Assembly: GCA_905221605.1 (NCBI GenBank)
Contig: CAJNDS010000172.1
Location: 1 to 64,000 of the forward strand
From: Symbiodinium natans
Taxonomy: Eukaryota; Sar; Dinophyceae; Suessiales; Symbiodiniaceae
Length of the DNA: 64,000 nt
Direction of reading: 5' to 3'
Shown: positions 18,883 to 29,930 of the stretch, in pieces
How positions within the stretch are numbered: the first letter of the stretch is position 1
Layout: every line of letters starts with the position of its first letter
Translations under genes and position numbers: made by a program
Notes under the pieces: model-generated
The model's input: the letters and a program-made list of their open reading frames with translations, nothing else
Told to the model about the DNA's origin: nothing
Databases searched by the model: none

Positions 18883-18903
18883 CCGTTCCCCTTTTGACTC
18901 AAG
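18883..18903 (+). other. Degraded dinoflagellate spliced-leader sequence
   Basis: The 21 bases here share 17 positions with the dinoflagellate spliced leader as I remember it, including the start CCGT and the end CTCAAG; mismatches are at positions 5, 6, 9 and 15. They sit at the very 5' end of a retroposed copy, exactly where a trans-spliced leader would be. A shorter second trace, CTTTGGCTCAGG, follows at 18905-18916. Confidence 0.78.
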
Positions 18904-19057
18904 CTCTTTGGCTCAGGCCGCGTCTTGCTCGAGGTGGTTAAGCCACCAGGAAGCTGGAACCTCCTCGAAGGTAGCTGCCCCTCTGGGATAGCCTGGAGGC
19001 GTAGGTGAGCTGGTGCTGTGTTTGGCTGGGGCCCCTTAGCATTGCGCAGTTCCTTGT

Positions 19058-19326
19058 AAGCGCCCGCTTGCGAAGAATCCAGAGCTTGGCTTTGGATTTC
19101 AGCGATTTCAACACCGCAAGCTTTTGCCCTTTAGTCTTTGTACGGTGCACACTGACTGTTGAGTACGCCCGCTCCCAACCGTCAAAAGTGACGTCAACTG
19201 AGCTCTCAGCTTCCTGTCACTTCAATCGCATTTAATTCCTTAACTACTGGAAACACCCGTTCCTTGATGTTGAGAACGCCCGTTCTCTTCCGCCTGAATT
19301 TCTTAAACGTTGGAAGCGCCCGCTCC
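19058..19326. repeat. Series of short palindromes around a CGCCCG core
   Basis: Five related inverted repeats occur: AAGCGCCCGCTT (19058), GAGTACGCCCGCTCC (about 19161), GGAAACACCCGTTCC (about 19249), GAGAACGCCCGTTCTC (19272, perfect 7-bp arms) and GGAAGCGCCCGCTCCC (19311). Their spacing is uneven. The role is unknown. Confidence 0.5.
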
Positions 19327-19576
19327 CTTCCGTTTAACTCATTTTTGCTGTCTCTTGTACGTTGTGCAGTACGGGTAGCTTCGGCGTAAGGTATCTGCAC
19401 TCTGTTGCAAGTGCGAATTGGTTTTACCAAACCTTTTAACTTTGCGGTGCATGTGAAGATAGGAGCATGTTTTTGCCGCAGTTTGAGATCAATGTTGATC
19501 TTTTGAACGCCGTGCATCATTCTCGACTGGCCCAAACTGCACTCGTCAGGCCCACCCGGCCGAGGGCGCTAAATGC

Positions 19577-20270
19577 TTGTGTTGATTTTGCTGTTGTGGA
19601 CGGGGAAGGTTTGTTTGTGCGCTTCCCTTGGTTAGTAAGAGCGAGAGCCAAGCGCATCGCGCTGGCCTTTGTCTGCTAGTAAGAGCGAGAACGCAGCAAA
19701 GGTTAGGCCTTTGAATAACTGCCCTACACCCAGCAGCAAGCCTGCCTCTCCCACCCGTGCAGCGTATCAACTCTTTGCAGCAGTGGAGTGCGCTTAGTAC
19801 AAGTGCCACGCCCCCTAGCTAGTACGAGCCTTGCCGCCAGGTACCCGCACATGCGCAGACTGGTGTTGATTTGCCGTCGTGGACGGGGAAGGTGGGTGTT
19901 TGTTTGTTTGTGCGCTTCCCTTGGTTAGTAAGAGCGAGAACGCCAAGGAAGTGCTTTGCGCATTGCGCTGGCCTTTGTCTGCTAGTAAGAGCGAGAACGC
20001 AGCAAAGGTTAGGCCTTTGATGCATCCAGTTCGCGTGCGGTGGCTGTGCTGCTTGCTGTGTGGCTATACCAGCCACTGCATGCGTGAGGGCTGTGCTGCT
20101 CACTGTGTGGCTTACACCAGCCCTTTGCCTGTTGATGCGAATAACTGCCCTACACCCAGCAGCAAGCCTGCCTCTCCCACCCGTGCAGCGTATCAACTCT
20201 CTGCAACAGTGGAGTGCGCTTAGTGCAATTGCCACGCCCCCTAGCTAGTACGAGCCTTGCCACCAGGTGC
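19577..20270. repeat. Diverged tandem duplication of a ~290-bp block
   Basis: The block starting at the GTTGATTTTGCTGTTGTGGACGG stretch near 19581 recurs near 19864. Both copies share the TTAGTAAGAGCGAGAACGC motif, the CCCTACACCCAGCAGCAAGCC block and the CGCCCCCTAGCTAGTACGAGCC block. The second copy carries extra sequence near 20020-20140. No coding frame is persuasive. Confidence 0.65.
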
Positions 20271-20850
20271 CCGCACATGCACAGGCTCGAGGTGCACAGG
20301 CCCGTCCGGGGCAGTCGTGGCTGTAGGTGCCTGCACATGCACAGGCTCAAGGTGCACAGGCCCCTCCGGGTCAGGCGTGCTTGCAGGTGCCAGCAAAAGC
20401 ACAGGCTCAAGGTGCACAGACCCTTCCGGGTCAGGCGTGCTTGCAGGTGCCCGCGCAGGCTCAAGGTGCACAGGCCCCTCCGGGTCAGGCGTGCTTGCAG
20501 GTGCCTGCAAATGCACAGGCTCAAGGTGCACAGGCCCTTCCGGGTCAGGCGTGCTTGCAGGTGCCCGCACATGCGCAGGCTCAAGGTGCACAGGCCCTTC
20601 CGGGTCAGGCGTGCTTACAGGTACCAGCAAAGGCACAGGCTCAAGGGGCACAGGCCCTTCCGGGTCAGGCGTGCTCGCAGGTGCCAACACACTCAGGCCC
20701 TTCCGGGTCAGGCGTGCTCGCAAGTGTCCGCAAATGTACAGGTTCAAGCTGCACAGGCCCTTCCTGGTCAGGCGTGTTTGCAGGTGCCCGCACATGCACA
20801 GGCTCAAGGTGCACAGGCTCGAGGTGCCCAGGTCCATGCCCAGGTCCTGT
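20270..20850. repeat. Minisatellite of about 60 bp, nine to ten units
   Basis: The unit contains ACAGGCTCAAGGTGCACAGG and CCGGGTCAGGCGTGCTTGCA. Because the period is a multiple of three, several frames on both strands stay open (for example a 20-residue PGQACLQVPAHAQAQGAQA-type repeat on plus). I do not treat any of them as a proven protein. Confidence 0.8.
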
Positions 20851-21654
20851 CGGGCACTTTCCCCTAGCGTGCCAGGCGGGTTGGAGTGCAGCCTTAATAC
20901 TGTCGTTTTGCACACACTCATGCGTCTGTGTGAGTCGCAATTCATGCGGCTGTGTGAGACGCAACTCTACACGTTGTCCTGCGTTTTGGGTGTAGGAGGG
21001 CTCAGGATCGCACTGTTGAGGTCTGCTGGCCGCTCCCCAAACCAAAGGCGATTAACAACCGAACGGTCTGGCCAGTCGGTGCAAGCGTGCTGGGTGTAGT
21101 GTTAAACTGTCCTTTAGTAGCATTCCCTTTCCTCAAAATGCTCCCTTACATCCACTTGCCTATTCTGCACCTAGCGCTGCGGGGCTCCGCGAAGGCGTCT
21201 TGTTGATCAGCCTGGCGGGCTCGTCTGTGTGCAGCTCTGTGCGTGGTGGCAGCCGGCGGGTGTGCAGGAGTCTGCATTTAGGGTTTGGTTTGCTGCTTAG
21301 GTTTCTGGTCTGCCCCTCACCCTTGTGACAGTGCTAGTCGCAGCATAGGGCGGAGGCATCGTCTGGCTTCTGCTGGAAAAGTGCCTGGAACAACCGGCAG
21401 GAACAAGCCTGTTCATGCTGGAGGGGTGCCTGGCGGGGGCACTCCTTGCCACAAGCACGTCATCGCTGTAATCGGCCTGTAATCCGGCGCGGCCCTGTCA
21501 AAAAACGCCATGGCTCATGGACAGCGCCACCCCCTTAGAGTGCCGGATACAACGGACATCTGTTGGTCTATCTTGCGCAGCACGATGGACACACCTTGCT
21601 CGTTACGGCTTCTGCGATAAGGGAGTAAGCTTCTCAAACTGATGCCTAGGTCTT

Positions 21655-22215
21655 CTCCAGAAGGCCCAGAATGATTAGGCGCCTCCGGAAGGCCCAGAAG
21701 TGCTTTGGCCTATCAAACTGTTGCCTAAACCCTCCCGGAAGGCTCAGAAGTGATTAGGCCTCTCAAACTGCTGCCTGAAACTTCTCCGGAAGGCCCAGCG
21801 GTGGGTCGGCCTCTCCAACTGCTGCCTAAAAATTTTCCTGAAGGCCCAGCAGTGGGTAGACCTCTCAAACTGATGCCTCAAACATCTTCTGAAGGCCCAG
21901 AAATGATTAGGCCTCTCAAACTGCTGTCCCAACAGTTGCCTGAAGGCCCAGAAGTGATTAGGCTTTTCAAACTGCTGCCTCAACCTTCCCTGGAAGGCTC
22001 AGCAGTGATTAGGCCTCTCAAACGGCTGCCTAAAACTTCTCCGGAAGGCCCAGCAGTGAGTAGACCTCTCAAACTGCTGCCTAAAAAACTTCTCCAGAAG
22101 GCCCAGAAGTGATTAGGCCCCGCAAACGGCTGCCGGAGCCTTCGCCAGCAGGCCCAGAAGGGATGTGAAGAACTGCTGCTTCAACCTTCTCCAGCAGGCC
22201 CAGAAGTGAATAGGC
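21655..22215. repeat. Minisatellite of about 51 bp, roughly eleven units
   Basis: The unit has the core GGAAGGCCCAGAAGTGATTA followed by GGCCTCTCAAACTGCTGCCT. Both strands stay open in some frames (RPLKLLP.TSPEGPAV on plus), again explained by the period of three. It lies inside the retroposed insert. Confidence 0.8.
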
Positions 22216-22290
22216 CTAGCACTTTGCTGTGGGTCCCGCATCAGGTGTAGTCACGGGGTAAACTTGCTTGAAGTGCTCTCCACAAAAAAA

Positions 22291-22515
22291 AAATCGGCCG
22301 CTGCGCGGGGCTCCGAGTTTTAAGGCCCCTTGACTCTCACACTTGACGCGCGGTTGGCTGCAGACCGTTAAGCAGCCTTCGGGGCCTTAAACTGCACCAG
22401 GCTAAGCATGCCAAGCCGATAGGCTCCCGGTACCTGGGAAGCACATGAGCCAAGTGCCAGCCAGCAGCCTTTGGGGCTCTTGTGCCGTCTCACAAATCGG
22501 CCGCTGCGCGGGGCT
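22291..22515. repeat. 22-bp direct duplication flanking a ~180-bp segment
   Basis: AAATCGGCCGCTGCGCGGGG plus CT occurs at 22291-22312 and again at 22494-22515. An A run (22283-22293) precedes the first copy. The layout could be a small nested retroposon with target duplication, or the end of an older retroposed copy. Confidence 0.45.
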
Positions 22516-23200
22516 GTAAGAATTTGGCCTCTTGCAAGCAGCGCTTCAGGCCCGCCCTATGGCCATGAGGTCGAGCCTCAAAACTTTCGGCGCAAACACA
22601 AGGAGCCTCCAAATAGGGTACTCCCCTAATCGCTATGTGAGGACGCCCGGACTCACACAGCGCCGACGGCAGCCCCGTGCAGCCACACCAGCCCCTTGCC
22701 AGCCCCCGCTCGCCGGGGGGGGAGGGGGCGCCTCTTCTGGTGCTCTGTGTGCATTGTGCCTGTTTTCAGTGTGCTTGCAACTTCCTTGCCAACCCAAAAA
22801 AGAGTCCTGAGTGCTATTGCTACGGCCCTGGCGCTTGTGTGGGGACTGTCTCTACGGACGCGTTGAGCAGTTTAGGTGACGGAGGTTCCTTGCCTTACGG
22901 CCTACCCATACTTTCGCTTAATGTCTGTACCAGACGTGGCGCAGCATTGCTATGGGTGACGGGCAGCTGAGTGATTGGTGCCGGTAGGTTCTTGTTTGCA
23001 TTGGTCTCACCTCGCTGGTCTTGCGATAAGTTGTCTTGCAATAAGGGCCTCTGCGCTAGCGGTTGCTTCTTTGTAGTCACGACTTCTTTTTCGCTCGCTG
23101 GCTTGTACAGTTTGGCTCCGTTTCACCTGTTATGTCGAGCCCAACAAGACCGGCCTACTGCGCTACTGATGTAGTAAAGAGGCGTCAGTCCAAAAAAAAA

Positions 23201-23217
23201 AATCTGCTTTGACCAAG
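23201..23217. repeat. 17-bp target duplication of retroposed insert, right
   Basis: Exact repeat of 18864-18880, abutting the poly(A) end of the insert. Confidence 0.88.
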
Positions 23218-23570
23218 GCAACCAGTGTTTTTCTAGTTTTAAATGTTTTGCCTGCATGTGTCAAGCCAGACAGCTCAGCCAAAGTTTTTTTAAGGTCATG
23301 TTTCTTTGCTGGTACAGCCTTTGCAGGTGCAAACAGGAAAAATGCACGTCAAGTCAAGCAGCAGAAAAAAAAATGGGCTGAGTTTGAAGTCTTGGCTTTA
23401 ACGCAAACAGGGGAAACCGGTAGATGGGCTGCGACGACCGCAATTGCAGACCGCGACGGCGACGCGTGGGTGGTGGTGGCGGGCCGTGGACATAAGTCAT
23501 GACTCAATAACTCATGACTCATGACTATGACATGACTCATGACTCATAACTCATGACTCCCATGTCTTTG
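23218..23570. repeat. AT-rich duplicated repeat, unit 1, right part, with CATGACT heptamers
   Basis: This is the continuation of the repeat broken at 18880. Shared blocks with 24100-24305 include GCCTGCATGTGTCAAGCCAG and GGGCTGAGTTTGAAGTCTTG. It ends in a run of CATGACTCATGACT units (about 23498-23560), as does the second copy. Confidence 0.7.
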
Positions 23571-23689
23571 CACTTTCGTTTGATGTTGGTTTGATGGCAG
23601 GTGCGCCGTCTCATCCCTTTTTAAATCTCATTGCTAGTTTACTGGGGCGCTGTTGCGTCGAAGAAGCAGTGGAGGAAAAAAAATGACTC

Positions 23690-24490
23690 ATGACTTCCAC
23701 AAAATACATTCTGTTTTTTTTGGACGCCGCGTTTTTTCTAATGTTTTTTAAGATTTTCAATATGTTAAATTTTGATCCAAAGCAAGCCGGTTGGCTCAGT
23801 TTCAAAAAGTTAGTATGGATCATCTTGTTCATTTCGTTGACAATGTTTCTCAAACAAGGAAAAATTGAACAAAAATCAATTAACGTTTTTTTTGATTTTG
23901 TTTTTCAGGCAAGTTTGTTCAGAGCGATTCTGTTTCTAAACAAGGCATTCCAAAATTATTATTCATATTGCAGACTTTGAAATGCTTCGAAACCAGTTTT
24001 TTTCTGTGTTTTAAACGTTTTTTCATGTTTGAAATTTTAAAAACAATTTGCTTTAAAAAACGTAGCAAAAGAGCATCTCCAATTTGCATCTCAAGTATGG
24101 TGTGGCCTGCATGTGTCAAGCCAGGACAGCTGAAAAACACAGACCAAGTTCTTTGAAGTCCTGTTTCATTGCTGGTGGTTTTGTTTCAGCCTTTTCTGCA
24201 AACAGGAAAAAATGCACGTCAAGCCAAACAGCAGAAAAGAAAGATGGGCTGAGTTTGAAGTCTTGGCTGGATTCGACGCGAACAAAGCTGAAAGGAAACC
24301 AAGGCAGTTTTTCATTGTTCATGACCCGTGTTTGTGGCCGATGGGTTGCGGCGGCCGCAATGACTCACGTGACTGCCGTGACTGTGGCTGTGACTGTGAC
24401 TGATTCATGGTTCCTGATTCATGATGATCTCATGACTCATGACTCATGACTCGTGGCTCATCATGATCTCATGTCATGAGTCATGACTGA
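23690..24490. repeat. AT-rich duplicated repeat, unit 2
   Basis: Uninterrupted relative of unit 1 that serves as the empty-site comparison for the 4.3-kb insert. It ends in the same CATGACT-type simple repeat (about 24420-24490), which then grades into ATGATT and GAT repeats. No gene seen. Confidence 0.7.
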
Positions 24491-24690
24491 ATGAATGATT
24501 GATGACTGATGATTGATGATTCATACTTCACAATGCCTAATGATTCATGATGCGATGCGATGATGCGATTATGATTGATGCCAATGCCAGGCAATGCGGC
24601 GGCAATGCCAGGCCAGGACCGCGTGCCAGCACCAGGACCGCCGGGAAGCCGGACTGCCAAGATGCCAGGGCTCAGGACTCAGGACCTGGC

Positions 24691-24713
24691 AGGATGATGA
24701 TGACGACGATGAT

Positions 24714-24759
<46 letters not shown>
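24691..24759. repeat. (GAT)n microsatellite left of LINE-2
   Basis: Nearly pure GATGAT repeat with a few GAC units. It runs into the left target duplication of LINE-2. Confidence 0.9.
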
Positions 24760-24768
24760 ACAATGACA
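24754..24768. repeat. 15-bp target duplication of LINE-2, left
   Basis: GATGATACAATGACA, identical to 32090-32104. Confidence 0.85.
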
Positions 24769-24855
24769 AGCCCCGCGGCCCAAGCCAGAGTGCCCGCGGA
24801 AACTGTTGCTTTAGGTTTTCTCTTTGCGGATGTGCTGTTGTCTTCGGTGTAGTCT

Positions 24856-25527
24856 ATGAGCAATGCTGAATCCGACAGCGTCGCTGACTGGTTATGTGCG
24901 GCCGAGGATGCCGCTGAGGAACTGGCTAGCATTCCACATGATGGTGGCGTCTGTGGGCCTCCTGTGCCCGACGACGGCAGGCCAAGTGGACCACCATCGT
25001 CGATGCCAGTCAATGGACCGCCTCCGGTCAGAGCAGAGAGGAACCCATCCAGAGTGGATGACGACGATGATGCGCATGACGGCAGGGGAACAGAGTCTCA
25101 GCCAACACAGGGCAGGCGCACCGAAGATGCCGGGTCTCGTGGCAGATCGTCCAATGCGCCGCCCAGCAGCTGCTCCACATCGAGAAGCGCGTCGGATGAG
25201 GATGGAGACGCCAGTGTTAGTGGCAATAGCTACACCTTCAGCGACACCTCGCTGGTGCTCGGCGGACCATGCCTTCAACAGTCCCAAAGCCAGGTTGTCA
25301 GCTTCTTTCGGGAGCAAGTGCTCCATGACGAGCCGGACATACCAAGTCGGTCCCTGGCAGGGAAAATTGGGGCCATCCGTAGACAAGTGTGCAAAGCCAA
25401 TTGGTGCGAAGTTCAGCGCATTGCCCGGGTCAAACTGCGCGGGAAATTCTTGCGACGATGGCAGCTGTTTGAATATGAGGCCACCCATGAAAGACGTCGC
25501 CGGAGAATCAGAGACCCCCAAGCCTAG
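24856..25527 (+). CDS. LINE-2 ORF1, unknown acidic protein
   Basis: ATG at 24856, TAG at 25525-25527, 223 residues. The N-terminal half is acidic and low-complexity (SRVDDDDDAHDGRG), with Ser-rich stretches. The C-terminal part is basic and looks structured (SLAGKIGAIRRQVCKANWCEV, KLRGKFLRRWQLFEYEATHE, ending RRRRRIRDPQA). A basic C-terminus would suit an RNA-binding ORF1 protein, but no RRM or zinc knuckle is visible. It starts 87 bp after the inferred 5' end of the element. The whole ORF is also spanned by a stop-free frame two bases out (24863 onward). Confidence 0.6.
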   Translation: MSNAESDSVADWLCAAEDAAEELASIPHDGGVCGPPVPDDGRPSGPPSSMPVNGPPPVRAERNPSRVDDDDDAHDGRGTESQPTQGRRTEDAGSRGRSSNAPPSSCSTSRSASDEDGDASVSGNSYTFSDTSLVLGGPCLQQSQSQVVSFFREQVLHDEPDIPSRSLAGKIGAIRRQVCKANWCEVQRIARVKLRGKFLRRWQLFEYEATHERRRRRIRDPQA

Positions 25528-28500
25528 GCGAGGACATGCTGGCGTTCGCCAATGGGGAGGGAAACTGCAGCTGTGTCGTCCGCGCAGCCTTCGGGCTCGC
25601 CGCTTTCAGAGGCCCCGTGTCCTTCACCCCTACTGCCCTAATCCCTACCCGTGTAAATCGGTCAGGCCCGACTGCTGCAAGATCCGTCGGCCACTGTTGC
25701 CTGGCTCTACTTGCGCAGGCCCTGCCAACATGGCCGATCCTTCACATCGGGTTAATAGTGAATTTGCTAGGGTTGCTGATAGGACGAAGCCCAAGCCCTC
25801 ACAAAATTGCCTTCACCGCCCAAATCGGAGCACAGTTTCCGCCGAAAACAAACCCGTGCACTCAAGATGCCGATCCGGTCCCAAATCCGGAACCTACCTC
25901 GTTGTTCTGATGTTCCAAAGTTATATGATAGAGGTAGGCGGGGCGAGGGTTCTCCCTGTTTCCGCAGCAGGGGGGGGACCTGCTGGAGCTGCAGCCGCAG
26001 TAACAGCGGGGAAGCCTTGCGGACAGGCGCACCAGAGAACACCAGCAGCCCGAAGCTTTGCTGGCATAAAGCGAGCATACAGGCGTGCAAGACTTCGTGC
26101 GGCCACTGCTGCCTCTGGCGGCACGTGGTACAAAGGACAATGGCATACAACACAGACCTTAGGAGCTTTACCTCTCCCCAAACAACCACTGCCCCGCAGG
26201 AAGTCGACTTCCGGGCGCGATGCTCAGCTCACGAAGCACAACAAGCTGCTCAGCCTCATTTCCTGGAATTCAGGAGGCTTAAGCTCAGCATTATATCATG
26301 AATTCATGATGTGGTGTGATATGCAGCCCAGCCTTGACCTAGCCGTAGTCCAAGAAACACATTGGGGTACCACCGGAGATTTCGTTTCGGGTAAATGGTT
26401 AGCCATGCACTCGGCGGGAAGCTCGGACCCAGAAGCTCACTCCAGGTACGGAGGCATACTCCTCCTCCTTAACCAGACTGTGTTCAAGGACCCTAAGATT
26501 AACGAAGTTGTGCCGGGTAGGTTGGTAATGGTCCAGGCCACTTTGCGACGCACCAATTTGCCAGTTGCCATACTAGGAGTGTATCAGCACGTGTGGCGTA
26601 GTCACCTTAGCACGTCTACGAATCAGGCCCTCAGACATGAAATCTGGTCCAAGCTCGCTGCGACTCTGACCCAGCTACCTCAAAGATGCGAGGTCATTCT
26701 GTGCGGCGACTTTAACTCTAGTCTGCAGACACAGCCTGGAGTAGTAGGGCCTGCTATCTTGCCGAATGCATCTACCTACGACAAGGAGCTTCAGACCCTC
26801 CTGGCTGATCAGGCTCTAGTTGTCCTCAACTCCTGGCATGACTCTAGCCCAGCAACATACTACGGCCCGACAGGCCGCACGCAAATTGACTTTGTGGCCG
26901 TGCGGCGCCGCGTGTCCGGAGGCCAGGCCAAGTGGGCCCGATCACTTGAGGGGTTCCCTGTTGGTGCTCATAGGAATAGTGGTCACTACCCAGTGCATGC
27001 TGAACTGAGAACGGTGCCCTTTTACTTGCAGTCGGAGCGACAGCAGACCTCTCAGCCGCGGGTCGACCTTCCAGCTTTGCAGCAGGCAGTCACTGCCCGT
27101 GCTCCCGAGGCACTGGACCTGCAACGCCGCATTGCAGACAGGCTACAGGAGGTCAGCTCGTCAGATCTGAATGTCGTCCAGAAAGACATTAATCATATCC
27201 TTCTGCAGGAGGCATCTTTGGCCTTCCCGCCAAAGATCAAGAAGGATGATCGCATCAGTGCGCACCCTACCTATCAGATCACGGCCCGCCAAACATGGGA
27301 CCTATACCGTCTTGCAAAGCGGCCTCGCGTGTGCACTGTGCGAGGCATCTGGCGGCAGTGGCACTTGCTTGCGCAGTTTGCCAAAGCCTCGGCTGCCCTG
27401 AGGCAGTGCAGCAAGGTCCTTAAGCAACAGATGCTGCACCAGCAAGTGTCCATAGCCGAATCAGCTGCAGCCCGAGGGGACCAGCGCACCCTTTACAGCG
27501 TGGTGCGGCGCCTCACGCCGAAAACTCAGCTCAAAGCCTCACGCATGAAGGATTGTAGAGGGCGGCTCCTGTCGTCTGAGGAACAACTGACGGCCATTAT
27601 CCAGTATGGCGACGCCACGTTTGCGGCCCAGACAGAGCAAGCGCCCACTGCAGTCATAAGGGATGGCCTTCAGTGGACAGCTAAAGACATTACCCTTGAA
27701 GTCCGTAGCCTCGGCATAGGTAAGGCAGTTCCCAAACATGTAGCCCCTACCCCGGTCTGGCGGCTGTGTGCTGATGCTATAGCCCCTGTTCTCAATCAAG
27801 CGTTCACATCTCATTTTGCCTCCGGCCAGCCGGGGAATCTTGACGGGGATTGGCGGGACACACATGTGGTTTGGTTGCCGAAATCAAGCAAGCCACCCTG
27901 TGACGTCAAGAGTATGAGGCCAATAGGTTTGCAATGCCCCACAAGCAAAATTCTCGCCGGTCTGTTGCGTGCACAGTTGCTCCAAAATCTGCTCCCACTT
28001 TTGCAGTACCTGCCGCAGTACGCATTCACCAGGGGACGCGGCACTGCGGATGCGCTGACAAGGGCGCACCAACATTTTCGAGAGGTCGCAGATCTCATCA
28101 GGCAAAATCGTGTTGATCGCTTCCAGCTTCAGGCTGGGAAATGTCGGCAGGGATGCCAAGGAGGCATGGGACTGTCACTTGATTTGTCGCGCGCTTTCGA
28201 TTGCGTGAACAGGGACTGCATTTACGCCACCTTAGAGAAACATGGGGTTCATCCTGATGTCATTCTCGTCATACAACGCCTCCACTACGAAGCCAAATAT
28301 CACTACAGTGTTGGCGACCATCGTGGACAGACCTGCACTTCCAACGGAATCAAACAGGGGTGTAAAATTGCACCTTACTTATGGTCATACTTCACAGTTG
28401 CCTTTATGCTCCGTCTTCGAGAAGCTCGTGATCAAACTTGGCTAGAAAGAACCATGACCATGTTTGCCGATGACTGTTGGAATGCCTGGCTGATTCGTGT

Positions 28501-29930
28501 AAGAAGTGACCTTGATCAAGCCGTTGCCGACCTGCAACTCATCCTTGAGACGTTAGAAACAATGCACATGAGCATCAACTACAAGAAAACAGCGGTACTC
28601 ATCCGGCTGGTAGGCCGTGAGGCCAAGTCAGCACTGCATGCGTGCACCTATAAATCTGCAGGCCAGCTTTACTTGCGAGTCCAGGTTCATGGACGTGAGT
28701 GTGGAATACCTGTCAAAACTGATCATGAGTACTTGGGATCCATCATCTCATACCAAAGGAGGCTGGAGAAGAATACAGCGCATCGTCTTAAAGCCGGTCA
28801 AGGTAGATATCAAAACCTGCGAAAGGCCCTGAATGGAACACACCACTTGAGCCAGCAGTATAGAATCCGCCTCTGGCAAGCGTGCGTCTGTTCTAGCATC
28901 TTCTACTCGCAACACGTGGTTGGGTTCAACTCTTCCACACTGAGGCGCATCACTGTGGAGCTGACGCGGCACCTTCGTGCAATCCTCAGACTCCCAGCCC
29001 ATTTGACCCGCATCACTAATGCAGCAATATGGGAACGCGCGGGTCTGGCCCAGCCAGGGTGGACGATGCAGCATGCCCTGCAGCAACATCAGTCCAGATT
29101 GGATGTCAAGGCCACAACTGCCCCAGACATCACCACGGCGCCGCGCATTCTGTGCTACTTGAAGGAAACAGCCTCGCTCATGGCTGATGTTCTCCTCCAG
29201 GAGGCACAATCCATTAGCAATGAAGTAGTGGTGTCAGCTGCAATCTCGTGTCCCATGTGTGAAGCAACATTCGTGAGTGAGAACGCCATGAGGATCCATA
29301 GTAAGCTTAAACATAAGACCCTCCCTGCCCACTCCACTCGAACCCCTACCATCTTTGTCCCACATCTTCACGCCGTGGCGGGCATGCCGCAGTGTAAGTT
29401 GTGTGATAGGCAATTCTTCAAATGGCGGCACCTCAAGCTCCACATCGAAGGCGGCGCTTGTCCCAAACTGGGAGGTGACAGTTTCATTCGATCCCCCTTA
29501 GACTCCACCCAGGCCTTGGCCAAAGTGGCTGCCCCGCCGGCAGCCGACTTGCCGCAATTTGCAGGGCAAAATGTGACTGACCTGCCGCTTGTCCTTCGTG
29601 AAGCCTTCCTTAGTAAGCTGTCGCAGTGGGAATGTTGGCTGTCGGTTCCGTCCTTGATGACTGAACTGCGGAACTACTGCTCACTCTGTCACCAATGGGT
29701 GGCGGACTTCCGGCATGTCAAGCAGCACATAAGGAAGGAGCATCAGACCACGCATGGACATCTGTTCAATGAGGTCAACACCATATGCAAAACTTTTAAG
29801 TCGCATCTAACTAGGGATCGGACGTGCATTTTCTGTGGCCACCGCGTTGGTGCACCAGGACGGCACATCGAACAATGCACGCCGCTTTTTCAGTTAGTAT
29901 TAGCTGTTGTGACTTGTCGCCGGCAGCAGG
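25473..29930 (+). CDS. LINE-2 ORF2: APE endonuclease, reverse transcriptase, C2H2 zinc fingers
   Basis: The frame is open from 24863 to 31690 without a stop. The part I assign to ORF2 begins at or after an ATG at 25473 (another candidate is near 25730) and ends near 29.9 kb. The endonuclease runs from LISWNSGGL (26255) through VVQETHWG, ILCGDFNSSLQ (about 26700) and RTQIDFVAV to NSGHYPVHAEL (about 26980). The reverse transcriptase has VVWLPKSSKPP, FTRGRGTADAL, LSLDLSRAFDCVNRD (about 28175), NGIKQGCKIAPYLW and the catalytic MFADDC at 28460-28477. Four Cys/His fingers follow: CPMCEATF...H (29248), CKLCDRQFFKWRHLKLH (29395), CSLCHQWV...H (29684) and CIFCGHRVGAPGRHIEQC (29827). It nicks target DNA and primes cDNA synthesis. 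The start codon is uncertain. Confidence 0.9.

Larger units (their letters stand above)
18881..23200 (+). mobile_element. Retroposed 4.3-kb transcript copy with spliced-leader relict and poly(A) tail
   Basis: The segment is bounded by a 17-bp direct repeat (18864-18880 and 23201-23217) and ends in an A run (about 23192-23202). Its 5' end, two bases after the target duplication, matches the dinoflagellate spliced leader at 17 of 21 positions. The interrupted host repeat has an uninterrupted relative at 23699-24305, which supports the boundaries. Such a layout is expected when a trans-spliced, polyadenylated mRNA is reverse-transcribed and inserted by LINE enzymes. No long credible plus-strand ORF was found. 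The body is made of tandem repeats and a repeated 290-bp block, so the source transcript may have been non-coding or decayed. Confidence 0.8.

Noticed and set aside
20270-20850. CRISPR-like array
   Set aside because: Units are contiguous and diverged, with no unique spacers, in a eukaryotic genome.
20241-20945. Minus-strand 234-codon ORF over the 60-bp minisatellite
   Set aside because: Several frames are open because the period is a multiple of three; no start context, domain or conservation supports it.
24892-25521. Minus-strand 209-codon ORF opposite LINE-2 ORF1
   Set aside because: Shadow of ORF1 and the overlapping frame; no motif.
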